DNA of 64,000 nucleotides from assembly GCF_004798865.1 (NCBI RefSeq), contig NW_025335268.1, forward strand, positions 254,724 to 318,723, given 5' to 3'. A model generated the notes under the pieces. That model saw only the letters and a list, made by a program, of their open reading frames with translations, searched no databases and was not told where the DNA came from. This DNA is from Varanus komodoensis. Lineage: Eukaryota; Chordata; Lepidosauria; Squamata; Varanidae. Below are positions 35,825-46,900 of the stretch, piece after piece. Every line of letters begins with the position of its first letter. The stretch's first letter is position 1. The position numbers and the translations under genes were made by a program.

Positions 35825-36130
35825 GTGTTTGGCCAGGAATGGGGAGACCTGGGCTCTACTCCCCACTTGACTCTGAAGCTTTCTGGGCCAGTCATTTTGG
35901 GCCAGTCACTTACGTCCAGCTTAACCTACCTGCACATTGTAGGCATGTCATGAGTGGAGCCGGCTAGTGCTGAGGGTCAGACTAGATGGCCCAGATCCCT
36001 TCTGACTCTGTTTTCATGTTTCCACCTCACAGACTTGTGTGGTTAAAATGGAAAGGAGAAAGATCATGTGTGCCATACCTAGAGCTCCTTGGAGGAAAGT
36101 GGGATATGAATGATTTGTTACATTTATATT
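35825..36130 (+). mobile_element. Sauria-type SINE interrupted by a CR1 tail
   Basis: The SINE reads aatggggagacctgggctct up to gtccagcttaacctacc (35930), then resumes at acctcacagacttgtgtgg (36022) and ends ggaaagtgggatatgaatg. The interruption is a CR1 3' tail (see next entry). The order shows the SINE is older than that CR1 insertion. Confidence 0.7.
35931..36022 (+). mobile_element. CR1 3' tail nested in SINE
   Basis: It contains ggcatgtcatgagtggagcc then gtcagactagatggcccaga and cttctgactctgttttcatg. This is the same CR1 3'-end subfamily as at about 45565-45692 and 53560-53645. Severe 5' truncation is usual for CR1. Confidence 0.75.
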
Positions 36131-36805
36131 CTGGAATCCACAAGGGCTTCTGTTCTCTAAGAATCTGCTTTCAATGAAGATTATTTCAGAAATGTGCTAT
36201 TCCTACCTATAAAAGTAGTAACTTCTATTACATATGCCATCATGTATTGCAACCTTTTATTAGGTGATTCACCAGTGTTCTGCTGATGTAAGTGTACCTA
36301 TTGAAATCAACGTGCTTAGAAATACACTTGCTGCTGTATAGTGTTGGACCACTAATGTACTTCCTTGACTAAATGAACAGAGCGGATCCCAAGGATGATA
36401 CCACTTTCCTGCTGCTTGCCTCCAGTATACCGTAGTCCCTTCTTATGAGAGCAATCAGGTACCTTGAAAGGAGCAGACAGTGTACCAATCATGAATACTA
36501 GCAGGCACCCCTTGTACACAGGGTTTAGAAATATGCACGCGTGTTGAACTAAGGTGGTTCTTGTTGTACCATTTACATTATCCAAAATTTGTCAACAGAC
36601 ATTTGGATTAACTGACTAGGTCGTAACTACGTTCTAGACCCAAATAAGAGCATGTTGTTAGTGTAGTACTCATCAGCTTTTAAGGATGCAGTCTTGCTTC
36701 TTTCATGGTGACACAACTCTCATTAATTTTAGCAGAGCAGGATTGTACCTGTCTTGCTTTCACATAAGCAGGAAGAAATAGAATCAGTTTTTAAGAAGAT
36801 GCAAT

Positions 36806-36811
36806 TTTATT
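36806..36811 (-). terminator. PACC1: Polyadenylation signal of PACC1
   Basis: The + strand shows tttatt in gcaattttattgaaaa, which is AATAAA on the - strand. It is the first hexamer after the PACC1 stop that I could find. Confidence 0.6.
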
Positions 36812-37254
36812 GAAAAATCTTCAATACAAATACTTTTTAACCAAACAGGAATGCTGGATAAATTTCCAGTGCTTTCAGCATTCTTTCCTGTAGAAATGGG
36901 CCCTTTTGAGATGTTCTTAGGCCCACAGTCTTCCTTTAGTAACTACACATTGAAAATTTAAAGGGGTAGGAGTCCAATAGGATGTAGTACATTGAGATAT
37001 GACTGTTGAGGGAGGAAACTGCTATCAATATGCAGCCAACCAACGTTGCTCAAACTCATCTCCAGTATTGCCTGTGATGCTTTAGTGAATCAATGTGTAT
37101 CCAGTGCACAACTTTTACCCCTTGGAGTATTCCTGCCAGAGCATTGTTTAGAACGTTCCTTTTAAGTTGTTTCCTTAAGACTGAATCAGACCATCTTGCA
37201 CATTATTGTCTCCTTTTGATTAGCAGCATGTCTTGAAGCTAGCATCCTTTTAGG

Positions 37255-37420
37255 CCCTGGTCATAGGCCTTGCACTGGTCCATCTAACCCAGTATTGCCC
37301 ACACTGATTGGCAGCAGCTCTCCACAGTTTCAGGTGGGGGGTTTTCCTGATATACATGGAAATGCTGAGTGTTTTACAGGGGCATTTGCATGCAGTGCCT
37401 GCTCCTTTCCCTGAGTTAAT
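37255..37420 (-). mobile_element. tRNA-related SINE fragment in the PACC1 3' UTR, second family
   Basis: It contains gcactggtccatctaaccca, gtattgcccacactgattgg and cagcagctctccacagtttc then ggcatttgcatgcagtgcc. This is the common squamate repeat with cagtattgtctacactgactggcagcagctct-type sequence. It lies within the inferred PACC1 3' UTR. Orientation is uncertain. Confidence 0.6.
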
Positions 37421-37782
37421 TGAAAATGCTGCACCCCCATGCCTGGAGCACACATCGGATGAAGTCATCGTGGTATTAAACTTCACAAACAATGGACAGA
37501 AAAGACCTCATCTGTGAGTTTTTGATATAAGGTTAAATACTATTTCAGGAATCGCCTACCACTTTAAAAACTTAGTAAAGAAGTTCATGGTTTTAGAAAA
37601 GAGCATGGATATAGTAGGAGATCTTATAGAGGTGTTAGTTTTCTAAAACTTCAAGTGGTAGGTTCCTTATCCTCCAGTAAAGCAACTAATCCTCCTGTCT
37701 GTGCAAGTCAGCTGCAGCACTGGCGTAGGCTTATGCCCTTTCTATTCTCCAGTGTAACAGAACATTGGGCAGCACCTGGTCC

Positions 37783-37944
37783 TCAGCTTATATGGTTCAG
37801 CACTTGAGCTCTTCTCTTGAGGTGCCGTTTTCGGATTTTTATCACCCATTTCACACTGAGTTTGGCAAAATCAGCTGCTTTAAACAAAGCCAGGAAAATG
37901 CCACACAGAAGGGCAATCATGTTCCAAGGATTTGCAGTGACAAT
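37783..37944 (-). CDS. PACC1: PACC1 exon 8 (TM2, C-terminus, stop)
   Basis: The acceptor is caaatctgtccacag-like (ctttccacag) and the stop is TGA at 37785-37783. It encodes IVTANPWNMIALLCGIFLAL, FKAADFAKLSVKWVIKIRKR and HLKRRAQVLNHIS. TM2 carries the conserved selectivity Lys. The basic tail follows the positive-inside rule, and the terminal HIS matches human. Confidence 0.96.
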   Translation of the reverse strand: MVTANPWNMIALLCGIFLALFKAADFAKLSVKWVIKIRKRHLKRRAQVLNHIS

Positions 37945-40900
37945 CTGTGGAAAGAAATCAAACTCATTTGTGCTTCTTACAGGAATACTGCTTGACTTTT
38001 ATCACAGAATAATTTGGCTGGTCCTTGGTTCAAAGTTAACACATGTGAAAGCTCCTTGTGTCTTCCAAGTCCTGCCACGAAGAACCCAAAGAAGAAAAAG
38101 GTGTACCCCAGCACCATTCTCTTCTGTACACAGACTTCTATCACTGGGCATAAGTTCACCTATCAGCACAAGTATATATGCAGAACTGCATATGCAGCAG
38201 TTGGTGAGCTCTCTCATAGGATCTCTGTCAGTCTATCTGGCTGAAGTTTTTGTTTTGAATATGCATATATTACAAAATGAAAGAGAAATACAACACTGTG
38301 TTTGAAATATCCAAGTTTCTGCCTTTTCCCAGCCTTAGGACAGAGAAACCATCAGGAGAACAAGCGTGTATCTTCTGCAAATCCCACTGTGCAAGTCTTG
38401 GGGGATTCCAAGAGGATGTGGCCACCTGTGACTGGCAAGGTTTTAAAAAACAGTCTCTCCAAGACCTCAACCACTCTTTCCAAGCCTACTACTGGAGGAC
38501 CATTAATGGAAATTTAGTCTGACTCAGAGCTGCTGGAATGGATTGGAGTAGATTAAAAAGAAAAATGAAAGAAAATGAAAAATCCTGGCAATGATAATAT
38601 ACAGCAGAAAGTTGGATTGGCTTGATTTTGGCATGTCCTACTTCCAGTCTCCCAAGTATATTCAGGATCACCACCCCTTGATTTCTTTAAAATGTACTAG
38701 CTATGTATCAGTGTTTTCCCGTGGACTTAAGCTAACAAATGAACTGCATCATGTTGCAGTCTATTATTATTTTTAACCTATATTCTCAGCAAAGCTCCCA
38801 AAGTCGCAAGCCTTTTGGAAGCAGATGTGCTTGCTTCTATTAAGGTGATCAAATGGTGTAGCAGACAACAAAGAATGGTCTTTGCCAATGATGATTTCAT
38901 TGGTTATGCCTTTTATGATGTCCCAATCTATTTGTATTTATAATTTTTCTTCTAAGCCACTTGGAAGGTGGAGTGATCAGTCTTTTTCAGTTAAATAAAC
39001 CAAGGCAGAAAGTAGCAAAGCAATGGAGGTGCAGGCAATTGATGCAGTGGAATGACACACACAGGGCATCATGGAGTCTGGATCAAAGGTAAGCATTGTA
39101 CTCTTCCCCATTCCTTGGATTTATAGAACTGCAAAATCTCTCCCTTTCGCCCATGTTTAATCTCCATATGAATTATGCAACAGTTATGCATAATTTATGC
39201 AAGTCATGTTTATTATGCAAGCCACTAACAGCACCTCAAGCTAAACACCGTATCCTCTTGCAGCCAAAAGACACAAGAGTTGTAGCCAGGCTTTTAATAA
39301 CACAGGACCTTGTAGGCATCAATTAGTTTCCAAAGTTAGTGCATCATGAGAGTTGATCCAAAACTGACACTGTCTACTATGGCCCTCCCTTATTAAGCTG
39401 AAAGGGCTACCCGGTCTCTCCCTCAAGGTGTGTCTTTCCCTGGGGATTGCTTCCCTGGCTGCAAGTCTCCTCATGCTTTTTCAGCTGATGGGGAACTCTC
39501 ATTCCTACTCCCTTCTCCCCTTTGTTAAGACCCAGCCCAGTGTTCTCACAGGTTCAGAGGGCCTAGTCTGGCTGGCCTTCAACGGATCAGATGACTTCTG
39601 TGTCCCTGGTGTGTTCATTGGTCTCCTGTTCCCAAGCTCTTGCTGCCTCATCAGCATTCCTCACCTCCCCATCCCCACTGGACTCAGAATCAGTTTTCAT
39701 GTCTGCCTGGGCATATCTGCAGAGGTGTTGGGCTCAGGCCCTACCCACAAATATCCGACAACCATTTCTATAGTTACATAATTGCCAGGAAGGAAATAAC
39801 AAGCTTGACTAAGGCAAACTTTCTGATCACTTGAGTTTCCATTTTGAAAAACAAGAAAGCCTACATAAAAATGAAATGGTCAATGTTTACTCACATCTTG
39901 AACTTCCTGGATAAAAGGATCTTTCCATTCAAATACCACAAAAAACAGTTGGTCAACTCCTGCTTTTGTTGTCCGTTTGATGTAGTTGACCACACTGATC
40001 TGATGAAAGGAGAGAGAGAGAGATTTTTGCCATTACTACAGCACAATCCATTCCACAGCGCATTTTCTTTAAAGGGCTCCAAATGCCCCAATAATTGGAA
40101 AAATGGGGACATGGAATGGACAGGAAATTGCGGTACACAGGCAACTGTGAACCAAGTCAGATACTGATTTTTCTTTACTGCTTGTCTAGCATTCTCTTGA
40201 CTCATAGGAATGAGAAATGCTGATTACAATATCTTCTGTCAAGAGGCAAGTAATTATTTTCCAGACATACTGTACTGCAAGTGCCAGCTGGGTCAAGTGC
40301 CTCCTTCCAACTGGCGGGCAGCAAGTGGGGTGGGAAAGAGTTCTGCTGGCACTAGCAGCACCTGGTCCCACGAGCCCAGGGCAAGTGACGGGGCATCTCC
40401 TTGTTATCCTCGGTCTCCAGTGGGGAGTCCTCTCCACAGGCCAGGGGGTGGTGCTGGAGTAGGGGGCACTGCCTGCAGTGAGGGGGCCACACCATAAGCC
40501 TAAAGCAATGGCCTATACTATAGCAACTATAGCATGCTGGAAAACTTGCAGCTTCTGAGAGAGTGTGCGTACTCATGCACAGTAGGGGATAGTTCCCTGT
40601 ACTGAATGGTTTATTTATTACTGCGATCTGTAGCCCACTTTCCTTTCCAGTACCAGATCAGTGCAGGTGGCCTACAGGTTTTGCCATGTGCTTCACTGGG
40701 TGAGTCATCACTTTAACGTTTCCTAACAGGCAAGTGAAATGGGCAAAGCACCACCTTGCCTGCAGGGAGGGAGGAGTGCATCGGAGAACTCAGTGCCACT
40801 GCTGCTCTAGGGCATCAATGCAGGCTTCGAGGGTGTGCTACCTGCTGTAAGGCTTGGCTTGCTTCCAATGTGCTTTGCACCTACAGTTCTAAACGAGCAG

Positions 40901-43900
40901 CTCCTACAAGGCACCCGGAGTTCTCTGTGTCCTTTCTCATCCCAAGGAAACTAAGCCCTGTACCTGCTGCCGCCCAGGTCTTCTTGCTCCTCAGGAAAGC
41001 AGAGGAGTGAATGTAAAAGGAGAGGGTGCAAGCAGCGGAAGAGTCTAGAAAAATGACCCTCCCAGGAAGCCTGGAGTGCTGGCCCACTTCGCAAAATACC
41101 GCACAGCATGGTGCTGCTATACTCAACAGCCGGGCACTGCTGTGTGGCCAGCCTGGGTGCTCAGAACAGTCCCTTCAGCAATCACAGCTGGGTCTGTTGA
41201 AGTCAGGAAGCCTTCCAGGAGTTCTTTACCTCTTGTCTGAATTCCACTGTCTCCTGGCCATCTTCTTCTTTTGTTTTCACCAAAGACATTTTGACCCAGG
41301 TCCGAAAACCACCGGAAAACTTCCAGCTTGAGTAGGAGCTCTCACATGCCTTCATAAACTCTGATTTGTTTGGACTGTGGTGGGAAGAGGTAGGGTTATA
41401 CTTCTGGAAATCAAAGGTGGTCAAAATATTTCTTTACTAGGTACTTTGGTGGTGATTAGCAGGTGGTGTAGTGGTCTTTGCAACCTACTGCCATGGTTGA
41501 TGGATTTTGTCTATGATCTGCAATCTCAGGCTTCTCCTGCCTGGTGCCCTGGCAGGGGATGATGGGAGTTGTAGTGGAACACAGCTGGAGAGTACTAGGC
41601 TTGGGAAGGCTACCCTATGGAATAATACTTTTTCATTTACATAGTTCTTTTGTTCAAAGCACATTATTGTCCTAGTACAACCCTTCCAGCAGCTGTCTTA
41701 TACTGGTGCTATTACCCTACAATGCAGATGAGGAGTGAGGCCATCTAGTGATTTCATGCAAAAATCAGAAAACACATTTGAGTTTGACTTCAAAAGAAGA
41801 AATTTCCAAGGTTAAGGGAACTAGTTAAGCAGAAACTAAGAAAGGGAACCAAGAAGATAAATGTGCTTCACAGTACTTGGAAATATGCTATAGTAGAGGC
41901 ACAGAAAATATGCATACCACAAGTGAGGAAAGGCAGAACAAAGTCCAGGAAATCGCCACCTTGATTGCTGAATAGAGTCAAGGAAGCCATTAGGGAGAAA
42001 AAAAGCTTCCTTCAGGAGATGCAAGTCTTGTCCAAATGAAAAGAATAGAAAGGACCACCAGATTGCACAAGGGGATTGTAAGCAGCCAATCAGAAAAGCA
42101 AAGGAGCAGTTGGAGGAACATATTGCTAATAACATCAAGGTCACTAATAAGGAATTCTTTAAATACACCACAAGTAGGAAAGTAGCTAAAGAAGCAGTTG
42201 GATCATTGGACAATAATGGAATTGAAGGAGCACTGAGGGAGAATGCGGAATTACTGAGAAGCTGAATGAATTATCTTCATCAGTCTTTGAAATGGAAGAT
42301 GCAGAGCATATAACTCCCTAAGCTTATGTATTGAAGAAAGGAGCCTGAGGAATTAAGGTAGATAATACTGATCAAGGAAAAGTTCTGATAATCTGCATGT
42401 CAGCAAATCACCTGACCCAGACAATATCCATCCCAGAGAACTAGAACATGAAATCGCTAACCTTACCAAAATATGCAATATATTCCTAGAAACAGCCCTT
42501 GTACCAGAGGATTGGAAAATGGTCAATGTAAATGTACAAGCCGGTTAGCTTAACATCGTTCTGTAATATCTATCTTCAACAGTCTTAAAGATTCAGTAAA
42601 CATATAGAGAGACAATCCCTGAGGAGAAAAAGCCAACATGGCTTCCGCAAGAGGAAGTCTTGTCTTACAAACCTATTGGAGTTCTTTGAGAGTGTCAACA
42701 AGCACACAGAGAGGGACAATCTAGTACACATTGTTACTTGGACTTCCAAAAAGTTCTTGACAAAGTCGCTTACCAAAGGCTCCTGAGCAAACTAAACAGT
42801 CACAAAATAAAAGGGGAAGTCTAATGGATCACAAACTGGTTAAGGAAAATAGAGGGTGGAAATAAATGGTAATGGAGGAATGTCACCAGTGGAATTCTAC
42901 AGGGTTGTATGTTAGGGCCAATTCTTTTCAACTTATTCAGTATGATCTGGAATTAGAAGCAAGTAGTGAAGTGGCCGTTTATTGATGACACCAAGCTATT
43001 TAAGGTGGTTAAAACCAAAAGGCATTGTGAGGATCTCCTTAAGTTGGGGAAATGGGCACTGAAATGGCAAATGTGGTTCAAATAATTAAGTGTAAAGTAA
43101 TGGATGCTGGGGCAAGGAACCCCCCCCCCCCCCCCACAAACAATAACAAGTACATGCTAAGGGGATCAGAACTAGCAATGACAGAGCAAGAAAGGGACCT
43201 TGGGTGCTAAAGGACAGCTTGATGAAAATGGTGGCCCAGTGTGTGACTGCTGTAAAAAAGGTAAACACCGTGGCAGGCATAATTAAGAATGGAACAGAAA
43301 ATAGAATTGTCATGATGTTATTTCCCTGGCACAAATCCTTGCTGCACCCACAGTTTGTGTTCTGTTCTGGTCACCATACCTGAATAAGGACATTACTGAA
43401 CTGGAAAAAATACAGACAAGGACAACGAAAATGATCAAGGGGCTGCGGCATCTCCCCTGTAAGGAGTGGCTGCAAAAACTGGGAATGTTCATCTCAGAAA
43501 AAAGGTGAGTTACAGAAGACATGACAAAAGTGTTTAAAATTATACATGAAGTGGAGAAAATGGAGAGGGGGACATTTTTCTCCCAACACTCAAACTCACT
43601 CAACACTATGAAGCTGAGTGGGGGAAGGGTAAAGTGCATCTTCACACAATGTGTATCATACAGAATCTGCCGCCATGGGGAGTAATGATGGCCACAAATC
43701 TAGAAGCTTTAAAAGGCACTGGGCAGATTCATGGAAGCAGAGACTATCAGTGGCTACTAGCCTTGCTGGCTATGTGCTGCCTCCTTTACCAGAGGTGGCA
43801 CGCCTGCACACACCAGCTGCTGAGGAGCTTGGACTGGAAGAGATCTTGCACCCATCCTACTCGAGGGATCCAGCTCATTTGCCATAATGTGTATGGAGTG

Positions 43901-46900
43901 CTGGACTAGATGAACCTTTGGTCAGACCCGGCATGGCTTTTCTATGTATCTATGATTCATAGTGGTGAGTGCAGTCCTATATATAGATTTACCTGGGAGT
44001 TACAGCCACTGAAATCAGTGAGCCTTGTATCTCTGTATGTTTGCACTGGTGTGGGCATCTGTACTTCTACAGTGCAATTGTACTTTCAAATAAAACTGTA
44101 TGTTAAAGACTTGAGGTGCAACCCTATCAAGATGCCTGTAAGCCTCCAAACAAGGAGGCTTATGAGCTTCTAGACCAGAAGAGAAGGTGTGGGGAAAATG
44201 ATTGCCTGCATACACCAGTTGCTGAGCAGCTTAGGCAGGAAGAGGTCTTGCACCCATCCAGCTTGAGTGATCCTGTGGGCAGCTGGTTTGCCACTGTGCT
44301 GGACTAGATGGACTTTTGGTCTGATCTGACATCACTTTTTATGTTACGATTTTGGCTTCCCTGTCCTCAGGCTCTGCATTTCATTATATAGTTTTGCCCT
44401 TTTAGTTAGGGCATCTTGGAGTGGGAGCAACACTTACTATCCTAGCCTCCCCAGCTTGCTTCTTGCCACCCCAAATGCCACCTTTTGCCCCCCTCTGAGG
44501 TTATTTTCTTGACTTTGGAGAGCAGCTGATTCAGTTCTTTCTGTGCTAGCAGTGAAGGGATGCAGAAAAGGAGGACAGAACCCTGAAGGTGCAGCCTGTG
44601 ACCTCAGAGCTGGAAATCTGGAAAATCCTATGCCCCCTCAGACACTGTCAAGGGGCCATAGGCTAAGTTCCAGCAGCTGTTCAAAATTGCAAGACTCAGC
44701 CCTGGGACAAATGTCTTAATATGAGAATATTTCCAAACGTGTGCAAAGGGCCTTCCCTCATGACTGCCTAACCACAGCCAGGACTGTGGTATCCACAATT
44801 GGAATCACATAAATATATAAAGCCAAATATAGTGAATATAGAACTGTGTGTTTGCCAAAAATGTTCTCAACTACTGGGGCTGAGGTCTTACATTTTCATC
44901 CCTCTATGAGAAATTAACTGCAATGGCCTTTGGAAATATGTTTAGAGATACATTCATGAACCAAAGTGGAAGACTAAAGTCATGGCATTCAAACATTCTG
45001 TGGCATCTGAACAGAGCTTTCCATTCTGTTTCCTTCAAAGGCTCTGTAACTCTTGTATCATTCATATTTCCACTGCTGAGTAAGAAGCCACTGCAAAGTC
45101 ACCAAGAGCATGAGTCTCATATTTCTCAAGCTGAAATAGTAACAGCAGAGTCCTTGCTGACACACAAGTCTCCATGGGCTGAAATTGCAGAAACTGTAAT
45201 GATCCGGATGTGGGCCCAGCTTTACACTGCAGTAACCTCCTCAACCGTGCCTTGCACACAGGCACTGGTCTCCGGAGTAGGAAAGCCCAGCCACTGCCCA
45301 GGGCCAAGTGATGAGTAGGAAAGGAGTCTGCCACACATCACTAGTCTGGGGATGGGAGGGAAATGGCGGACATGCATGCATGCAGATACTCAACAGATCT
45401 TGTGCCAGAGGGCCACAGAAGCCTGGGGCTGGCTTGGCTTTGATACAGAGAGGTTTTCTGGCCTAGCACTCCCCACAGCCCTTGCCAGCAGAGCAAATGG
45501 AGAGGGATACAATTGTTATTACACTCATTTATACTCTGCCTTTCTTCCTCTTGCAAGGCAGAGCCCCATTGGTGAGAATATTCAAGGATAGGCTGGGCAT
45601 GCACATGGTAGGAATGTCATGAGCGGAGCTGGAGGCCAGACTAGATGACCTGCAAGACCCCTTCTGACTCGCGCTGTTTCTAAAGTTTCTCCTCCTCTCC
45701 ATTTTATGCAAACAACAACCCTGTGAGGTAGGTTGGAATGAGGGCCTGTGATTGGCCTTAAGTCACCCAACAGGCTTTATGGCCAAATGGTGACTAGACC
45801 CCAGTCCAGCACTGAGTCCCAAGTCCAGCACTGAGTCCCAAGTCCAGCACTCTTAACCACTACATAACACTGCCAGTAATGACAGTTGTAGGCCAAAATA
45901 CTTGGAAAACCACACGTTGCTCACACCTGCTTTTAACAGGAAGCTCTTCAAAAAGGAAAACTGGGTGCAAATATCTTGCTCTTCATCCTCAATATTAAAG
46001 AAAACTTGGAGAATGTGGGAACATTTGTTTTATATCCCACCTTTTTTTTTAAGGAACTCAAAGTACCTTACATTATTCTCCTGTTGCTGCTCTCAATCCT
46101 CTCTTGCAACAACCACCCTGTGAGGTGGATTGGGCTTAGGCTCTGTGACTGGCCCAAAGTTGGCTCCATGGCTGAGCAGCGACTAGAACCTTGATCGCCT
46201 GAGTCCCAGTGCGGCGCTACACACTTGTTCTAGGGCACGGATCTTTGCTAGTGCTTAAACGAACAAGATGAACACAATTGGACACTCAAAAGTGGTTTCA
46301 GGCTGAGAGAATTCAGCATCCTGAGCAGCTCAACTTTCATCTAAAGACAAAGTTCCTGGTACTTTTGACTTGAATTTGTGGGAATCAATAATCAGTGAAA
46401 TGCCAAAGGGCAAGAATTGCAATAACTGGAGGGAGAAGTTAAGTGGCCAGCAGAAACTAAGGCAAAGGATCAATCTATTGAGGCTCAGGAACATTTCCTA
46501 GAGACTTTATTCATTGTCACATAAGATAGAAAAGATCAGTGACCTTTTGCTTTGTTTTCCACTTCTGCTCATTCTTATGTTACATATTCAATTGGTAATG
46601 AATGAAGTTTAAGAGAACCAGCTCAATGTATCTGAATAGTGGGATGGAAGCAGATTTAGATTACAAGTCATCCTGCTTGCCTTACCGTACAAAAATCTAA
46701 ATATATAATTTTTAAAACACTGAATGGAAATTATGTATTTTAAAATTAAAGGACTAAGGACTCCAAAGAACTAAGCAGGATTTTATGAGAGCCACTGTGG
46801 CATAGTGGTTAAGAGCACAGGCCTGGGACTCAGGCGATCTGGTTTCCATTCCCTGCTCAGCCATGGAGCCAATGGGGTAACTTCAGGCCAGTCACAGACT

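Larger units (their letters stand above)
33846..36789. other. PPP2R5A-PACC1 intergenic region (tail to tail)
   Basis: About 2.9 kb between the two predicted cleavage sites. It contains a CATGGTT-type palindromic stretch (about 34225-34440), the Tigger-like MITE (34486-34904), an antisense SINE (about 35455-35640) and a SINE with a nested CR1 tail (about 35825-36130). No promoter or gene is seen. Confidence 0.7.
36790..37782 (-). other. PACC1: PACC1 3' UTR
   Basis: About 1.0 kb lies between the stop and the first AATAAA on the - strand (36806-36811). A tRNA-SINE-like fragment occupies about 37255-37420 within it. The 3' end is inferred from the hexamer only. Confidence 0.6.

Noticed and set aside
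37817-38305. 162-codon open frame on the + strand
   Set aside because: It overlaps PACC1 exon 8 in antisense. The protein signal is clearly on the - strand.
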